A DNA stretch of 59,107 nt from assembly GCF_039543385.1 (NCBI RefSeq), contig NZ_BAABJQ010000043.1, positions 1-59,107 on the forward strand, given 5' to 3'. The first letter of the stretch is position 1. The number at the start of each line of letters is the position of its first letter. Shown one piece after another: positions 15,701 to 24,293 of the stretch. A program made the position numbers and the translations under genes. Below the pieces are notes generated by a model, which was not told the origin of the DNA, made no database searches, and worked only from the letters and a program-made list of their open reading frames with translations. This DNA comes from Rugosimonospora acidiphila (GTDB lineage: Bacteria > Actinomycetota > Actinomycetes > Mycobacteriales > Micromonosporaceae).

Positions 15701-17344
15701 TCAGGCCCGCACCTCCGGCAGCGCGTACACCGGCGTCGCGCCCTTGGCCGCCTGCGACGGGCGGGTGCGGCGGATCTCGTCCGGCCAGGCGATCGGGGCG
15801 CCGAGGGTGTCGGCGAGCAGCCGCTGCAGGTCGGCGGTGCGCTCGGCCGAGTCGGCCACCGCGTGCGGTTCGGTGCCCTCGCTCAGGCACAGCGCGGCCA
15901 GCGCGCCCGCCGCCTCACCGATGCTCCACTCCTCCGGGTGCAGCCGGTAGCAGCCGTTGGTCAGGTGCGTGGTGCCGATGTTCTTGTTGGCCGGCACCAG
16001 GTTGCGTACCCGGATCGGGATCAGCGCACCGAGCGGGATCTGGAACGGGTAGCACTCCAGGTTGACGTAGTTGACGCCGGCCGCGCTCGGGTGCAGGTCG
16101 ATGTTGTAGTGGCCGACCCCGACCGCGTCGGCGAACACCTCGCTGCCCGCGCCCTCGGGGCGGTCCACCACGGCGACGTGGTGCTCCAGGACGGTGAAGC
16201 GGGCCCGGATGCGCCGCGACTCCCTGACGTAGACGGACTTGGCCAGCCCGTCGTCGGTACCGGTGAGGTCGGGGCGCAGCCGCAGGCCCGGGTACCCATG
16301 CCCGCCCTCCGGTCGGGGCGCCTCGGTCTGCATCCAGTACAGGTAGGACAGCGACAGCTCCTTGCACCGGCGCAGCGCGCGCTCCCGGGCGGCCCGGTCC
16401 ACCCCCGGCCCGACCAGCGGCGCCTCCCAGTAGTCCACGTTGGGCCAGTTCACCAGTGAGATGTCGGTGTCGATGAGCCGCGGGTCGAACTGGCTGCGCG
16501 CCCGGATGCGCCGGAAGTGCCACAGGTCGGGCAGCCGGGTGGCGTCCAGGTCGCCCTCGAAGATGTAGTTGGCCCGGCCGCGCATGGTGTGGATGTCGAT
16601 CTTTTCCCAGGACAGCTGCGGCCCGGGCCAGAACGGGTCGACGTGGGTCTTCCAGTGCTCGTAGGAGGCGGGCTTGTCCACCACGTGCTCTTCGCCGGGC
16701 CGGTACTCCAGCGGGAAGCACCAGGTGATGGCCTGCTGGTCGGCGGGATCGGCCAGCGGCGCGGCGAACTGCTCGCCCGTGTCGTCCCTCGACTCGGCGC
16801 CGACCACGTGCTCGACGCCGGCCAACTCCAGCAGGTCGCCGAGTTCGGTGGCGTCCACGATGAACGGCGCGGTCAGCGTGCGCCGGTCGCCGGTGCGCAG
16901 GCACTGCACGGTCACCGCGGTGATCCGGTCGCCGTCGGTGGTCGCGGCCACCGGGACGTGCCGGTACAGCACGGTGATCCGGCCGGCCGAGACGTACCGG
17001 GCGAGCATCTCGTCCAGCACGGCCACGCCTACCCGGGGCTCGTGGCACAGCCGGCTCACGTTGCCCAGTCCGGGGTTCAGCGTCGGGTTGGCGGCCGCGT
17101 CGGGGCGCAGCGGGTAGTTGCGGCGGTAGTAGTCACGCACCCGGGTGCGCAGTTCGCGGTAGGTCGAGGAGATGTGCGCGGTCTCGATCCACGGGTGCTC
17201 GTCGGACGGGACCGCCTGCGCGGTGAGCTGACCGCCGAGCCAGTCGGTCTCCTCGGTCAGCACCACGCGGTGCCCGAGCCGGGCCGCGGTGAGTGCGGCG
17301 GCAACCCCGCCGAGTCCACCGCCGACGACCAGCAGATCACCCAT
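15701..17344 (-). CDS. FAD-dependent oxidoreductase (PF12831 type), paralogue 1; first gene of glycan operon
   Basis: A 547-residue flavoprotein. The start at 17344 follows AAGGAGA by seven bases; a longer frame to 17437 exists but lacks such a site. The FAD fold is LLVVGGGLGGVAAALTAARL with TEETDWLGGQLTAQ. It has the related APFIVDATELGDLLELAGVE motif near 165 and ends with TNGCYRLHPEEWSIGEAAG, which differs from the SPRMEP/ SVRMEP form of its two paralogues. It therefore represents a second branch of the family in the same locus. Being promoter-proximal it may be the most strongly expressed. Substrate unknown; probably cytoplasmic. Confidence 0.85.
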   Translation of the reverse strand: MGDLLVVGGGLGGVAAALTAARLGHRVVLTEETDWLGGQLTAQAVPSDEHPWIETAHISSTYRELRTRVRDYYRRNYPLRPDAAANPTLNPGLGNVSRLCHEPRVGVAVLDEMLARYVSAGRITVLYRHVPVAATTDGDRITAVTVQCLRTGDRRTLTAPFIVDATELGDLLELAGVEHVVGAESRDDTGEQFAAPLADPADQQAITWCFPLEYRPGEEHVVDKPASYEHWKTHVDPFWPGPQLSWEKIDIHTMRGRANYIFEGDLDATRLPDLWHFRRIRARSQFDPRLIDTDISLVNWPNVDYWEAPLVGPGVDRAARERALRRCKELSLSYLYWMQTEAPRPEGGHGYPGLRLRPDLTGTDDGLAKSVYVRESRRIRARFTVLEHHVAVVDRPEGAGSEVFADAVGVGHYNIDLHPSAAGVNYVNLECYPFQIPLGALIPIRVRNLVPANKNIGTTHLTNGCYRLHPEEWSIGEAAGALAALCLSEGTEPHAVADSAERTADLQRLLADTLGAPIAWPDEIRRTRPSQAAKGATPVYALPEVRA

Positions 17345-17492
17345 CAGACTGTCTCCTTGAATTGCTAATATATTTGCAGGTCTGGGTTTGGTTGCGGCTA
17401 CGTTACCGGCCAACTTCCTAGCCATGTCAATACTCAAGGTCAGCTAATATTTCTGCTGTACATCCAGACCTGCTGATGCTAAAACCGACGAC
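17345..17492. promoter_or_regulatory. Divergent promoter/operator region of the glycan locus
   Basis: An AT-rich island of 148 bases between two flavoprotein genes. It holds a near-palindrome GCTAATATATTTGC (17364-17377, 12 of 14 positions symmetric), a related direct copy GCTAATATTTCTGC (17443-17456), and a perfect 10-bp inverted repeat GCAGGTCTGG (17376-17385) / CCAGACCTGC (17464-17473). These are good operator candidates for the LacI regulator encoded at 19118-20188. Confidence 0.6.
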
Positions 17493-19112
17493 ATGATCGG
17501 AGGCACCGCCCTGCCCGGCGTCCGCTACTACCACCCACCCACCCCGGTCGGCGCGCGGGACGCGACGCTGACCACCGACCTCGTGGTCTACGGCGCCACG
17601 TCCGGCGGAGTGACCGCCGCGGTGGCCGCCGCACGCGAGGGGCGCTCGGTCGCCCTGCTCGCCTTCGGCGACCACCTGGGCGGGATGACCACCGGCGGGC
17701 TCGGCACCACCGACGTCGGCCACCCCGGCACCGTCGGCGGTCTGGCCCGCGCGTTCTACCGGCAGGTGGCCGCCGCGTACCACGCGCCCGACCCGCACTG
17801 GGACGCCGAGCCGCGGGTCGCCGAGGAAATCTTCGAACGCTGGCTGGCCGCAGCCCACGTCACCGTGCTGCGCCGAGCGCACCTGTCCGGGGTGCGGATG
17901 GCCGGCGACCGGATCGCCGAACTGCGCACCGACGACGGGCGCCGGTACCACGCCCGGGTCTTCATCGACGCCTCCTATGAGGGCGACCTGCTGGCCGCGG
18001 CCGGAGTGTCACACACCATCGGGCGTGAAGCGTCTACTGTGTACGGTGAGTCGCTCGCCGGCGTGCAGCCCAGCCACAACCACCAGTTCCAGCGGCCCGT
18101 CGACCCGTACCTGCGACCCGGGCATCCGGAAAGCGGCCTGCTGCCCGGCATCAGTGCCGACCCGCACGGCCCGGCCGGCGCCGGAGACCACCGGCTGCAG
18201 GCGTACAACTTCCGGCTCGCGGTCACCACCGGCGCCCGTCGCGTGCCGTACCCCCGACCCGACGGGTACGACCCGGACCGCTACGAACTGCTGCGCCGCC
18301 ACATCGACGCGGGCATCTTCGAGCTCTACGGCCGGACCACCCGGGTACACGGCGACGTGTTCGACATGAACAACCATGGCGCCGTCTCCTCCGACCACAT
18401 CGGCGCCAACTACGAATGGCCCGAGGCGGACTACGCCCGGCGGGAGGAGATCTTCAACGACCACGTCCGCTACCAGGCCGGCCTGCTGCACTTCCTGGCC
18501 AACGATCCCCGGCTGCCGGCCGAGGTGCGGGACGCGACCCGCGGCTACGGCCTGGCGCCCGAGGAGTTCGGCGACTCCTCGCACTGGCCGCACCAGCTCT
18601 ACATCCGCGAGGCACGCCGGATGGTCTCCGACCACGTGATCACCCAGCACGACGCGGCCGGCCGGGCCGGCGTCCCCGACCCGGTCGCGCTCGCCTCCTA
18701 CGTCATGGACTCCCACAACGCCAAACGCGTGCTCGTCGACGGGTACCCGCGCAACGAGGGCAACGTGCAGCAGCCGCTCGCCCGCCCGTTCGGCGTGCCG
18801 TACCGGTCCCTGGTCCCCCGGTCCGGCGAGTGCGCCAACCTGATCGTCGCGTCGGCCGTGTCCGCCTCGCACCTCGCGTTCGCGTCGGTCCGCATGGAGC
18901 CGGTGTTCATGATGCTCGGCGAGGCGGCCGGGGTGGCCGCCGCCCACGCGGTGGCGGCCGGGGTCGCGGTACAGGATGTCGATTACGGGACGTTGGCCAA
19001 GGCATTGACCGGCGGCGGTGGCATCCTTACCTGGCCGCCGGTCCAGTCGTCGGGCCCACCGCCCGCGCCGGTCAGCTCGCCGGCCACCGGGTCGCCCGTC
19101 GAAGGAGGATGA
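17493..19112 (+). CDS. FAD-dependent oxidoreductase (PF12831 type), paralogue 3
   Basis: A 539-residue flavoprotein. It has DLVVYGATSGGVTAAVAAAR and FGDHLGGMTTGGLGTTDVG for FAD binding, RVFIDASYEGDLLAAAGVSH near residue 152, and ASHLAFASVRMEPVFMMLGE near 455. It is closer to the gene at 14182-15699 than to that at 15701-17344. It diverges from the operon but shares its promoter region, and its stop overlaps the first in-frame ATG of the LacI gene, so enzyme and regulator are made together. The C-terminal 35 residues are Pro/Gly-rich and probably disordered. No good ribosome binding site precedes the ATG; the start is the only sensible one in the frame. Confidence 0.82.
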   Translation: MIGGTALPGVRYYHPPTPVGARDATLTTDLVVYGATSGGVTAAVAAAREGRSVALLAFGDHLGGMTTGGLGTTDVGHPGTVGGLARAFYRQVAAAYHAPDPHWDAEPRVAEEIFERWLAAAHVTVLRRAHLSGVRMAGDRIAELRTDDGRRYHARVFIDASYEGDLLAAAGVSHTIGREASTVYGESLAGVQPSHNHQFQRPVDPYLRPGHPESGLLPGISADPHGPAGAGDHRLQAYNFRLAVTTGARRVPYPRPDGYDPDRYELLRRHIDAGIFELYGRTTRVHGDVFDMNNHGAVSSDHIGANYEWPEADYARREEIFNDHVRYQAGLLHFLANDPRLPAEVRDATRGYGLAPEEFGDSSHWPHQLYIREARRMVSDHVITQHDAAGRAGVPDPVALASYVMDSHNAKRVLVDGYPRNEGNVQQPLARPFGVPYRSLVPRSGECANLIVASAVSASHLAFASVRMEPVFMMLGEAAGVAAAHAVAAGVAVQDVDYGTLAKALTGGGGILTWPPVQSSGPPPAPVSSPATGSPVEGG

Positions 19113-19117
19113 AAAGC

Positions 19118-20188
19118 GTGCCGAAGTCCAGCAACCGCGGCTCCCGCCAGGCCGACATCGCGCGTGAGGCAGGGGTCTCCCAGTCAACCGTGTCGATGGT
19201 CCTCAACGGCGCGGCCGACCTGGGCCGGATCTCGCCGGAGACGCAGCGCCGGGTGCTGTCCGCCGCGCGCCGGCTACGGTACGCACCGACCTCGCCGCCG
19301 CGCGCCACCGGCCCCGCGCGCACCCCGCTGCTGCTGGGCGTGCACACCTTCGAACCCATCTTCCCGACCAGCGCCCGCGACTACTACTTCGAATTCCTCC
19401 AGGGCATCGAGGAGCAGGCCGCGCTGGAGGCGTGCAACCTGGTGCTGTTCACCGCCGCCCAGGATGAGGACGGGTTACGCCACATCTATCAGGGCCCGGT
19501 CAACCGGCTGCGGCAGGCGTCCGGCAGCCTCCTGCTCGGCCACCACGCGCTGCGCGACGACCTGGCCCGGCTGACGGCGGACGGCTACCCGTTCGTCTAC
19601 ATAGGACATCGCGAAGTACCCGAAGAGGAGATCTGCTACGTCGGCGGGGACTACCGTGCGGCCACCGGCCGGATCGTGGACGACCTCGTGGCCATGGGGC
19701 ACCGGCGGCTCGGGTACCTGGGCGAGGCCATCCGGTACGAGCCGCAGGCCGACCGCTGGGACGGGTTCTCCGCCGCCCTGGAGCGCTTCGGGCTCCAGGT
19801 GCCCACCCCGGCGTTCACCCGGCCCGACGAGCTGACCGCGCAGTGGCTGGACGCCGCGCTCGCGGCCGGCACCACCGCCATCCTCGTCGAATCGGTGAGC
19901 CTCTTGCGGGTACTGGCCGCGATGACCAGCCTGCGCGGCCTGGCCGTGCCGCGCGACCTGTCGGTGGTGCTGCTGGTCGACGACCCGGGCGGGGAGATCG
20001 GCGGTGGGCGGTGGGCCTCGCTCAACATCCCGCGCAACGCCATGGGCCGCCGCGCGGTGCGCATGCTGACCGCGCTGCTGGCCGACCCGGCCGGCGAGCA
20101 CGAGCGGCAGGTCCTGCTGTCCTGCACCCACACGCTCGAGGGCACCACGGCCCCGCCCGGGCCCTCTGCGCCGACCGGCGCCCCCTGA
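19118..20188 (+). CDS. LacI family transcriptional regulator of the glycan locus
   Basis: A 356-residue regulator. The helix-turn-helix is RQADIAREAGVSQSTVSMVL near the N-terminus, followed by a periplasmic-binding-like sensor domain (LLLGVHTFEPIFP, then YVGGDYRAATGRIVDDLVAM, then VVLLVDDPGGEIGGGRWASL). The GTG at 19118 is nine bases after AGGAGG; an in-frame ATG at 19109 overlaps the upstream stop but sits directly on the Shine-Dalgarno sequence, so I prefer GTG. It most likely represses the divergent operon and itself through the symmetric sites in 17345-17492, released by a sugar of the pathway. Confidence 0.85.
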   Translation: MPKSSNRGSRQADIAREAGVSQSTVSMVLNGAADLGRISPETQRRVLSAARRLRYAPTSPPRATGPARTPLLLGVHTFEPIFPTSARDYYFEFLQGIEEQAALEACNLVLFTAAQDEDGLRHIYQGPVNRLRQASGSLLLGHHALRDDLARLTADGYPFVYIGHREVPEEEICYVGGDYRAATGRIVDDLVAMGHRRLGYLGEAIRYEPQADRWDGFSAALERFGLQVPTPAFTRPDELTAQWLDAALAAGTTAILVESVSLLRVLAAMTSLRGLAVPRDLSVVLLVDDPGGEIGGGRWASLNIPRNAMGRRAVRMLTALLADPAGEHERQVLLSCTHTLEGTTAPPGPSAPTGAP

Positions 20189-20345
20189 CCGGTGCGTCGC
20201 GGGCCGCCCGGTGCGTCGCGGTGCCGCCGGGGACTGTCCGGGGCCCACCGCCGGCGCCGCGGTCCACCGCGTCACGGGATGAACCTCACCTTGGTGCCGA
20301 TCGAGGACCCGAGGTCGATGGGTTCGTCCGGTTGCCCGCTGCCGC

Positions 20346-20351
20346 TAGCCT
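20346..20351 (+). promoter_or_regulatory. -10 box of a leaderless membrane-protein transcript
   Basis: TAGCCT, seven bases, then GTG at 20359. The same hexamer and spacing occur before the GH3 gene at 46859. Confidence 0.5.
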
Positions 20352-20358
20352 CGCCGGG

Positions 20359-20982
20359 GTGACCGGCCGACGAGCGCCCTTGGGAGTGCGTTTCTACGTG
20401 GCGTGCGTGTTCCTGCTCGCCTTACTGGTGCTGTTCGGGTGGGTCGGCTGGCTGGCGACCGGCCACGCCTGGGCACAGTACGAGGCCAATCGGGGCATCC
20501 ACGGCACGTACCGGCCCGCGTCGTGCCGCGACGAGGCGTTCAACACCCCGGTCAACGCGACCCGCCGGCACCCGGGTGGCCAGGCGGTGAGCCACCAGTA
20601 CACCTGTCGGGGAACCTTCACCGCGGACGGCGGAGGGTTCCAGACACAGGTCTCCTACACGGCCTCCGTGGAGCCCAAAGTGGGAGAGCCACTTCGCGCG
20701 GTCGTCGCCAACCGCCGGTCCGCCAACACGTACGTCGAAGGCGGATCACCGGCCGGGTACGTGATGCTCGCACTGATCTTCCTGGGCACCCCCGTGGCCG
20801 GGTTCGCCTATAGCCTGCTCGCCTATCGCGGTAAGGCCAGGCGCCCCGCGAAGGATTCGGCGACCCGGCGACGCCGCTCGGGGCGCGCACCAGGTCGTGA
20901 ACCACAGCCGCCGGGCCGCCGTCGGCGTCCCCGTGACGCCGACGGCGCGACGGAACATTCGTCCAAGACATCCCGTCGCTGA
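20359..20982 (+). CDS. Hypothetical two-helix membrane protein
   Basis: A 207-residue protein. Helix 1 (residues about 8-32, FYVACVFLLALLVLFGWVGW) and helix 2 (about 135-157, YVMLALIFLGTPVAGFAYSL) flank a roughly 100-residue extracytoplasmic domain with two cysteines (PASCRDEAF and YTCRGTF) that could form a disulphide. The tail of about 50 residues is Arg-rich and cytoplasmic. The layout resembles DUF3592-like membrane proteins but I cannot confirm the family. It appears to be leaderless and independent of its neighbours. Confidence 0.65.
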   Translation: MTGRRAPLGVRFYVACVFLLALLVLFGWVGWLATGHAWAQYEANRGIHGTYRPASCRDEAFNTPVNATRRHPGGQAVSHQYTCRGTFTADGGGFQTQVSYTASVEPKVGEPLRAVVANRRSANTYVEGGSPAGYVMLALIFLGTPVAGFAYSLLAYRGKARRPAKDSATRRRRSGRAPGREPQPPGRRRRPRDADGATEHSSKTSRR

Positions 20983-21059
20983 GCTTGTCATGCTCGGCCT
21001 CGGGCCCGGCACGGCTTCGCGTGCGGGAGGCCACGCGGCTGCGAGCGACGGGAGAGGCG

Positions 21060-22550
21060 ATGACGAACACCGTGGACAGCGCGCCGGCGGTTCGGGTGGC
21101 GAGCGGTCGGTTGCGGGGCCGGATGGACCGGGGCGTGGCGGCGTTTCTCGGCATCCCGTACGCCGCCCCGCCCTTCGGGACACGCCGCCTGCGGGCTCCC
21201 GAGCCGCCCGCGCGGTGGGAGGGCGAGCGCGACGCCACCGATTACGGACCGACCTGCCCGAAGGACAACCCCGGTCCGGGGGGCGCGGAACTGCTCCCGG
21301 AGGTCGTGATCCCCGGCGAGGAGTGCCTCAACCTCAACGTGTGGACCCCCGATCCCCGCCAGTCCGGCTTGCCGGTACTGGTCTGGATCCACGGCGGCAT
21401 GTTCACGAAGGGGTCCGGATCAATGGCCGCTTACCGCGGCACGTCCTTCGCCCGCGACGGGATCGTGTGCGTCACGATCAATTACCGGCTCGGCGCGGAG
21501 GGCTTCCTGTACCTCGATGACGGCACCGCCAACCCGGGGTTGCTGGATCAGATCGCCGCGCTGGAGTGGGTCCGGGACAACATCGCCGCCTTCGGCGGTG
21601 ATCCGGGGAGGGTGACCGTCGCCGGCCAGTCCGCCGGGGCCATCAGCATCACCAACCTTCTGGCCATGCCCCGCGCTCGGGGCCTCTTCCGCCAGGCGGT
21701 CACGCAGAGCGGGGCGTCCGCCCAGACCCTCACGGCGCGAACCGCCGCGGGCATCGCCGCGAGGCTGGCGTCCTCGCTCGGGGTCGCCCCAACCCGCGCG
21801 GCCTTCGGCGAGGTGCCGGCCGAGCCGCTCGCGCGGGCGGCGTCCGCGCTCGTGCGGGAGTTCCAGAGCGCCTCGGATCCGACCACCTGGGGAAGCCTGC
21901 CCTTCGCCCCGGTCGTCGACGGCGAACTCCTCCCCCGCCATCCACTCGACGCGTTGGCACTGGGCGCCGGCCGTGGAGTGCGGCTGCTGGCCGGGTGGAA
22001 CCGGGATGACACCCGGATCGGCCTGGTCCCCACCGGCATGATTGACCTGATCGACGAGCGCGTGCTCGCCGCGGTCGTGGGCGCCGCGGGCGCACCCGAC
22101 GGGACGATCGAGCGTTACCGGGCGGTCCGGCCGGCGGTGAGCGACGGGGACCTGCTCGCCGCCGTGATGACCGACTGCTCCATCCGGGTTCCGACGATCC
22201 GGGTCGCCGAGGCTCGCGTCGAGGCGGGCGAGGCCGACACCTGGGTGTACCGCTTCGACCACGAGTCGCCGAGCTTCGGCGGCCGCCTCGGCGCCGCGCA
22301 CGCGGTGGAGCTGCCGTACGTGTTCGACCTGCTCGACGAGGAGTCCAACCGGGCCCTCATCGGCGACCAACCACCACAGGCCGTCGCCGACACCGCGCAC
22401 GGCGCCTGGGTCCGCTTCGTTGCCGACGGCGACCCGGGCTGGCCCCGGTACGACCTGGCCGACCGGTCCACCGCGCTGATCGGCGAGGGGATCACCGTCG
22501 TCCGCGACCCCGACGGTGCCGAGCGCGAGGTGTGGGCCGGCCAACGCTGA
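21060..22550 (+). CDS. Type B carboxylesterase/lipase family protein
   Basis: A 496-residue alpha/beta hydrolase. Oxyanion motif VLVWIHGGMFTKGSG lies near residue 108, the nucleophile elbow is AGQSAGAISI with Ser191 (Gln replaces the usual Glu of GESAG), and HAVELPYVFDL near residue 410 carries the catalytic His. The N-terminal FLGIPYAAPPFG is the family signature. It would hydrolyse carboxylic esters; substrate unknown. There is no signal peptide, so it is cytoplasmic. A GGGAGAGG purine run precedes the ATG. The AraC-type gene follows 64 bases later on the same strand but appears to have its own promoter. Confidence 0.87.
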   Translation: MTNTVDSAPAVRVASGRLRGRMDRGVAAFLGIPYAAPPFGTRRLRAPEPPARWEGERDATDYGPTCPKDNPGPGGAELLPEVVIPGEECLNLNVWTPDPRQSGLPVLVWIHGGMFTKGSGSMAAYRGTSFARDGIVCVTINYRLGAEGFLYLDDGTANPGLLDQIAALEWVRDNIAAFGGDPGRVTVAGQSAGAISITNLLAMPRARGLFRQAVTQSGASAQTLTARTAAGIAARLASSLGVAPTRAAFGEVPAEPLARAASALVREFQSASDPTTWGSLPFAPVVDGELLPRHPLDALALGAGRGVRLLAGWNRDDTRIGLVPTGMIDLIDERVLAAVVGAAGAPDGTIERYRAVRPAVSDGDLLAAVMTDCSIRVPTIRVAEARVEAGEADTWVYRFDHESPSFGGRLGAAHAVELPYVFDLLDEESNRALIGDQPPQAVADTAHGAWVRFVADGDPGWPRYDLADRSTALIGEGITVVRDPDGAEREVWAGQR

Positions 22551-22602
22551 CCGGGAGGCCGTCTTGAGAGCCGTCCCGTTGCGGCCACCGCGAAGTGGTT
22601 CC

Positions 22603-22608
22603 TACCAT
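22603..22608 (+). promoter_or_regulatory. -10 box of a leaderless AraC-family transcript
   Basis: TACCAT, six bases, then GTG at 22615. Confidence 0.5.
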
Positions 22609-22614
22609 GGCGGC

Positions 22615-23469
22615 GTGCCACCAGCCGCGCCGGCTCGCGCCGGTGTACCCCGATGGGACATCACGGCCCGGTCGCGTCCGGGCCGGCTGCCCGGTGTCAC
22701 CATGGCGGGATTCGGCGATCAGGCCAATGAGTTCCGCGAGGTCGGGTTGATCCCGCACCCCGCGGTTACGGTCATCTTCGACTTCGGCGACGAACCATTC
22801 ATCGTCGAGGACGGCCGCGGTTCGCGGCAGCGGGACCGCATCGTCGCCGGGCTGGCGCCCGATGGGGCTCGAGCACAGGCGTTGGCCAGGAGTTCCGAGT
22901 GCCTCCAACTGCGGCTCTCCCCGATGCTCGCGCACACCGCCCTGGGCGCCTGCGGGGAGCTGGGCGGGACGGTGGTCGGCCTGGATGACCTCTGGGGACG
23001 AGATGCCGTACGGATCCAGGAGCGCTTACGCGCCGCCGGATCGTGGCTTGAGCGATTCGCGATCGCGGAGGCCGCGCTGGCTCGACGGGACGAGGCGGGC
23101 CGAGCCGTCGACCCGGAAGTCGCCTTCGCCTGGGGACGGCTGGTGGCCAGCCGGGGGCGGTTACGCGTCGAACAGCTGGTCGCTGAGATCGGATGGAGCC
23201 GCAAGCGCCTCTGGTCCCGGTTTCGCGCCCAGGTCGGCCTCACTCCCAAGCGCGCCGCCCAGCTCATCCGCTTCGATCACGCGGCGCACCGTCTCGCCGC
23301 CGGCCACCGCGCCGCCGTGGTAGCGGCGGCCGGCGGCTACGCCGACCAGTCCCACCTGCACCGGGACGTCATGGCCTTCACCGGGATGACGCCGGCCACG
23401 ATCGCGGGCTCGCCGTTTCTCGCGGTCGACGAGGTCGCGTGGCCGCTGGCGCCCTCGACCGGCGGATGA
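22615..23469 (+). CDS. AraC family transcriptional regulator
   Basis: A 284-residue protein. The N-terminal part (residues 1-150) is an uncharacterised sensor region containing HPAVTVIFDFGDEPFIVEDG; the C-terminal AraC/XylS DNA-binding domain (about 165-270) has VEQLVAEIGWSRKRLWSRF as the first helix-turn-helix and AAAGGYADQSHLHRDVMAFT as the second. The GTG at 22615 is supported by the leaderless -10 box six bases upstream. It may act on the neighbouring carboxylesterase gene, but nothing in the sequence proves it. Confidence 0.82.
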   Translation: MPPAAPARAGVPRWDITARSRPGRLPGVTMAGFGDQANEFREVGLIPHPAVTVIFDFGDEPFIVEDGRGSRQRDRIVAGLAPDGARAQALARSSECLQLRLSPMLAHTALGACGELGGTVVGLDDLWGRDAVRIQERLRAAGSWLERFAIAEAALARRDEAGRAVDPEVAFAWGRLVASRGRLRVEQLVAEIGWSRKRLWSRFRAQVGLTPKRAAQLIRFDHAAHRLAAGHRAAVVAAAGGYADQSHLHRDVMAFTGMTPATIAGSPFLAVDEVAWPLAPSTGG

Positions 23470-23520
23470 GGCCGGCGAGCGGCCGGTGCCGACGCCCGAC
23501 ACCCGAGACCCAGGGCGTGA

Positions 23521-24195
23521 TCACGTCCCGTTGAGGACGGCGTCGACCTCCGCCGCGTAGAGCAGGGCGGGGTCGAAGTTCATGCCGGTGAAGTGCCCGG
23601 CGACCTCGAGGCTGACCACCCCGTGCAGCCGGGTCCAGAAGGTGAGCGCGCGGCGCAGCCCGGCCGGCGAGGCGGAGTGGTCGCCCGCCCACTGCCGGTG
23701 GGTGGCCAGGTGCCGCTGCAGGTCGGTGGCGGGCCGGCGGGCGTGAGCGGCCGGGGCGCCGGCCTTGGCGAAGGCGTCGAGCAGCACCGACATGATGCTG
23801 GCGGCGATCGCGGTCGCCTCGGGCGGGGCGGCGTAGCCGGGCACCGGGGTGCCGTAGATGAGCAGGTACCGGTGCGGGGCGGCCAGGGCCCACCGGCGCA
23901 GGGCGTCGGCCACCGCGGTGAGCTGGGCGGCGGGTGTGTGCTCGGCCGCCGCGGCGGCCCGGCAGGTATCGGACAGGTCGCGGTAGGCGCCCAGGACCAG
24001 CTCGGTGATCAGGTCGTCGCGATTGCGGAAGTACCGGTAGAGGGCGGGGCCGCTGATGCCCATCTGCTTGGCGATGGCATTGAGGGACAGCGCCGAGGCC
24101 CCGGTGCTCGCCACCTGCGTCCAGGCGTGTGCCTTGATCTCGTCCCGGACCTGCTCGCGGTAACGCTCCCGCGGACTCCTCACGGCCTCCCGCAT
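23521..24195 (-). CDS. TetR/AcrR family transcriptional regulator
   Basis: A 224-residue repressor. The N-terminal helix-turn-helix is SLNAIAKQMGISGPALYRYFRN, after VRDEIKAHAWTQVAS. The C-terminal ligand domain resembles the TetR C-terminal family with APHRYLLIYGTPVPGY, common in actinobacteria. The ATG at 24195 has GGGAGGGG upstream. It diverges from the oxidoreductase gene at 24294 and two copies of the palindrome GTTATAAC lie between them, so it probably represses that gene and itself. Confidence 0.87.
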   Translation of the reverse strand: MREAVRSPRERYREQVRDEIKAHAWTQVASTGASALSLNAIAKQMGISGPALYRYFRNRDDLITELVLGAYRDLSDTCRAAAAAEHTPAAQLTAVADALRRWALAAPHRYLLIYGTPVPGYAAPPEATAIAASIMSVLLDAFAKAGAPAAHARRPATDLQRHLATHRQWAGDHSASPAGLRRALTFWTRLHGVVSLEVAGHFTGMNFDPALLYAAEVDAVLNGT

Positions 24196-24216
24196 GCCGG
24201 CCCCTCCCCTTGACAC

Positions 24217-24293
24217 CCCGTCCGTGAGCCCATAATACTGTGGTTAGAGGTTATAACTGAAGCGACATGTTATAACGGAATGGAGGTCGGGCC
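24217..24293. promoter_or_regulatory. TetR operator/promoter region with duplicated GTTATAAC palindrome
   Basis: GTTATAAC occurs at 24250-24257 and 24269-24276, 19 bases apart, that is about two helical turns, so two dimers would bind the same face. CATAATACT near 24231 may serve as a -10 element. The region is AT-rich against a GC-rich background. Confidence 0.65.

Noticed and set aside
10759..16065. Plus-strand open frame of 1768 residues
   Set aside because: Antisense shadow of the GH38-like and flavoprotein genes caused by high GC at third positions; it has Arg/Gly/Pro-rich sequence without motifs.
20189..20230. About 20-bp direct repeat CCGGTGCGTCGCGG...
   Set aside because: Two imperfect copies in a GC-rich gap; too short and degenerate to assign any role.
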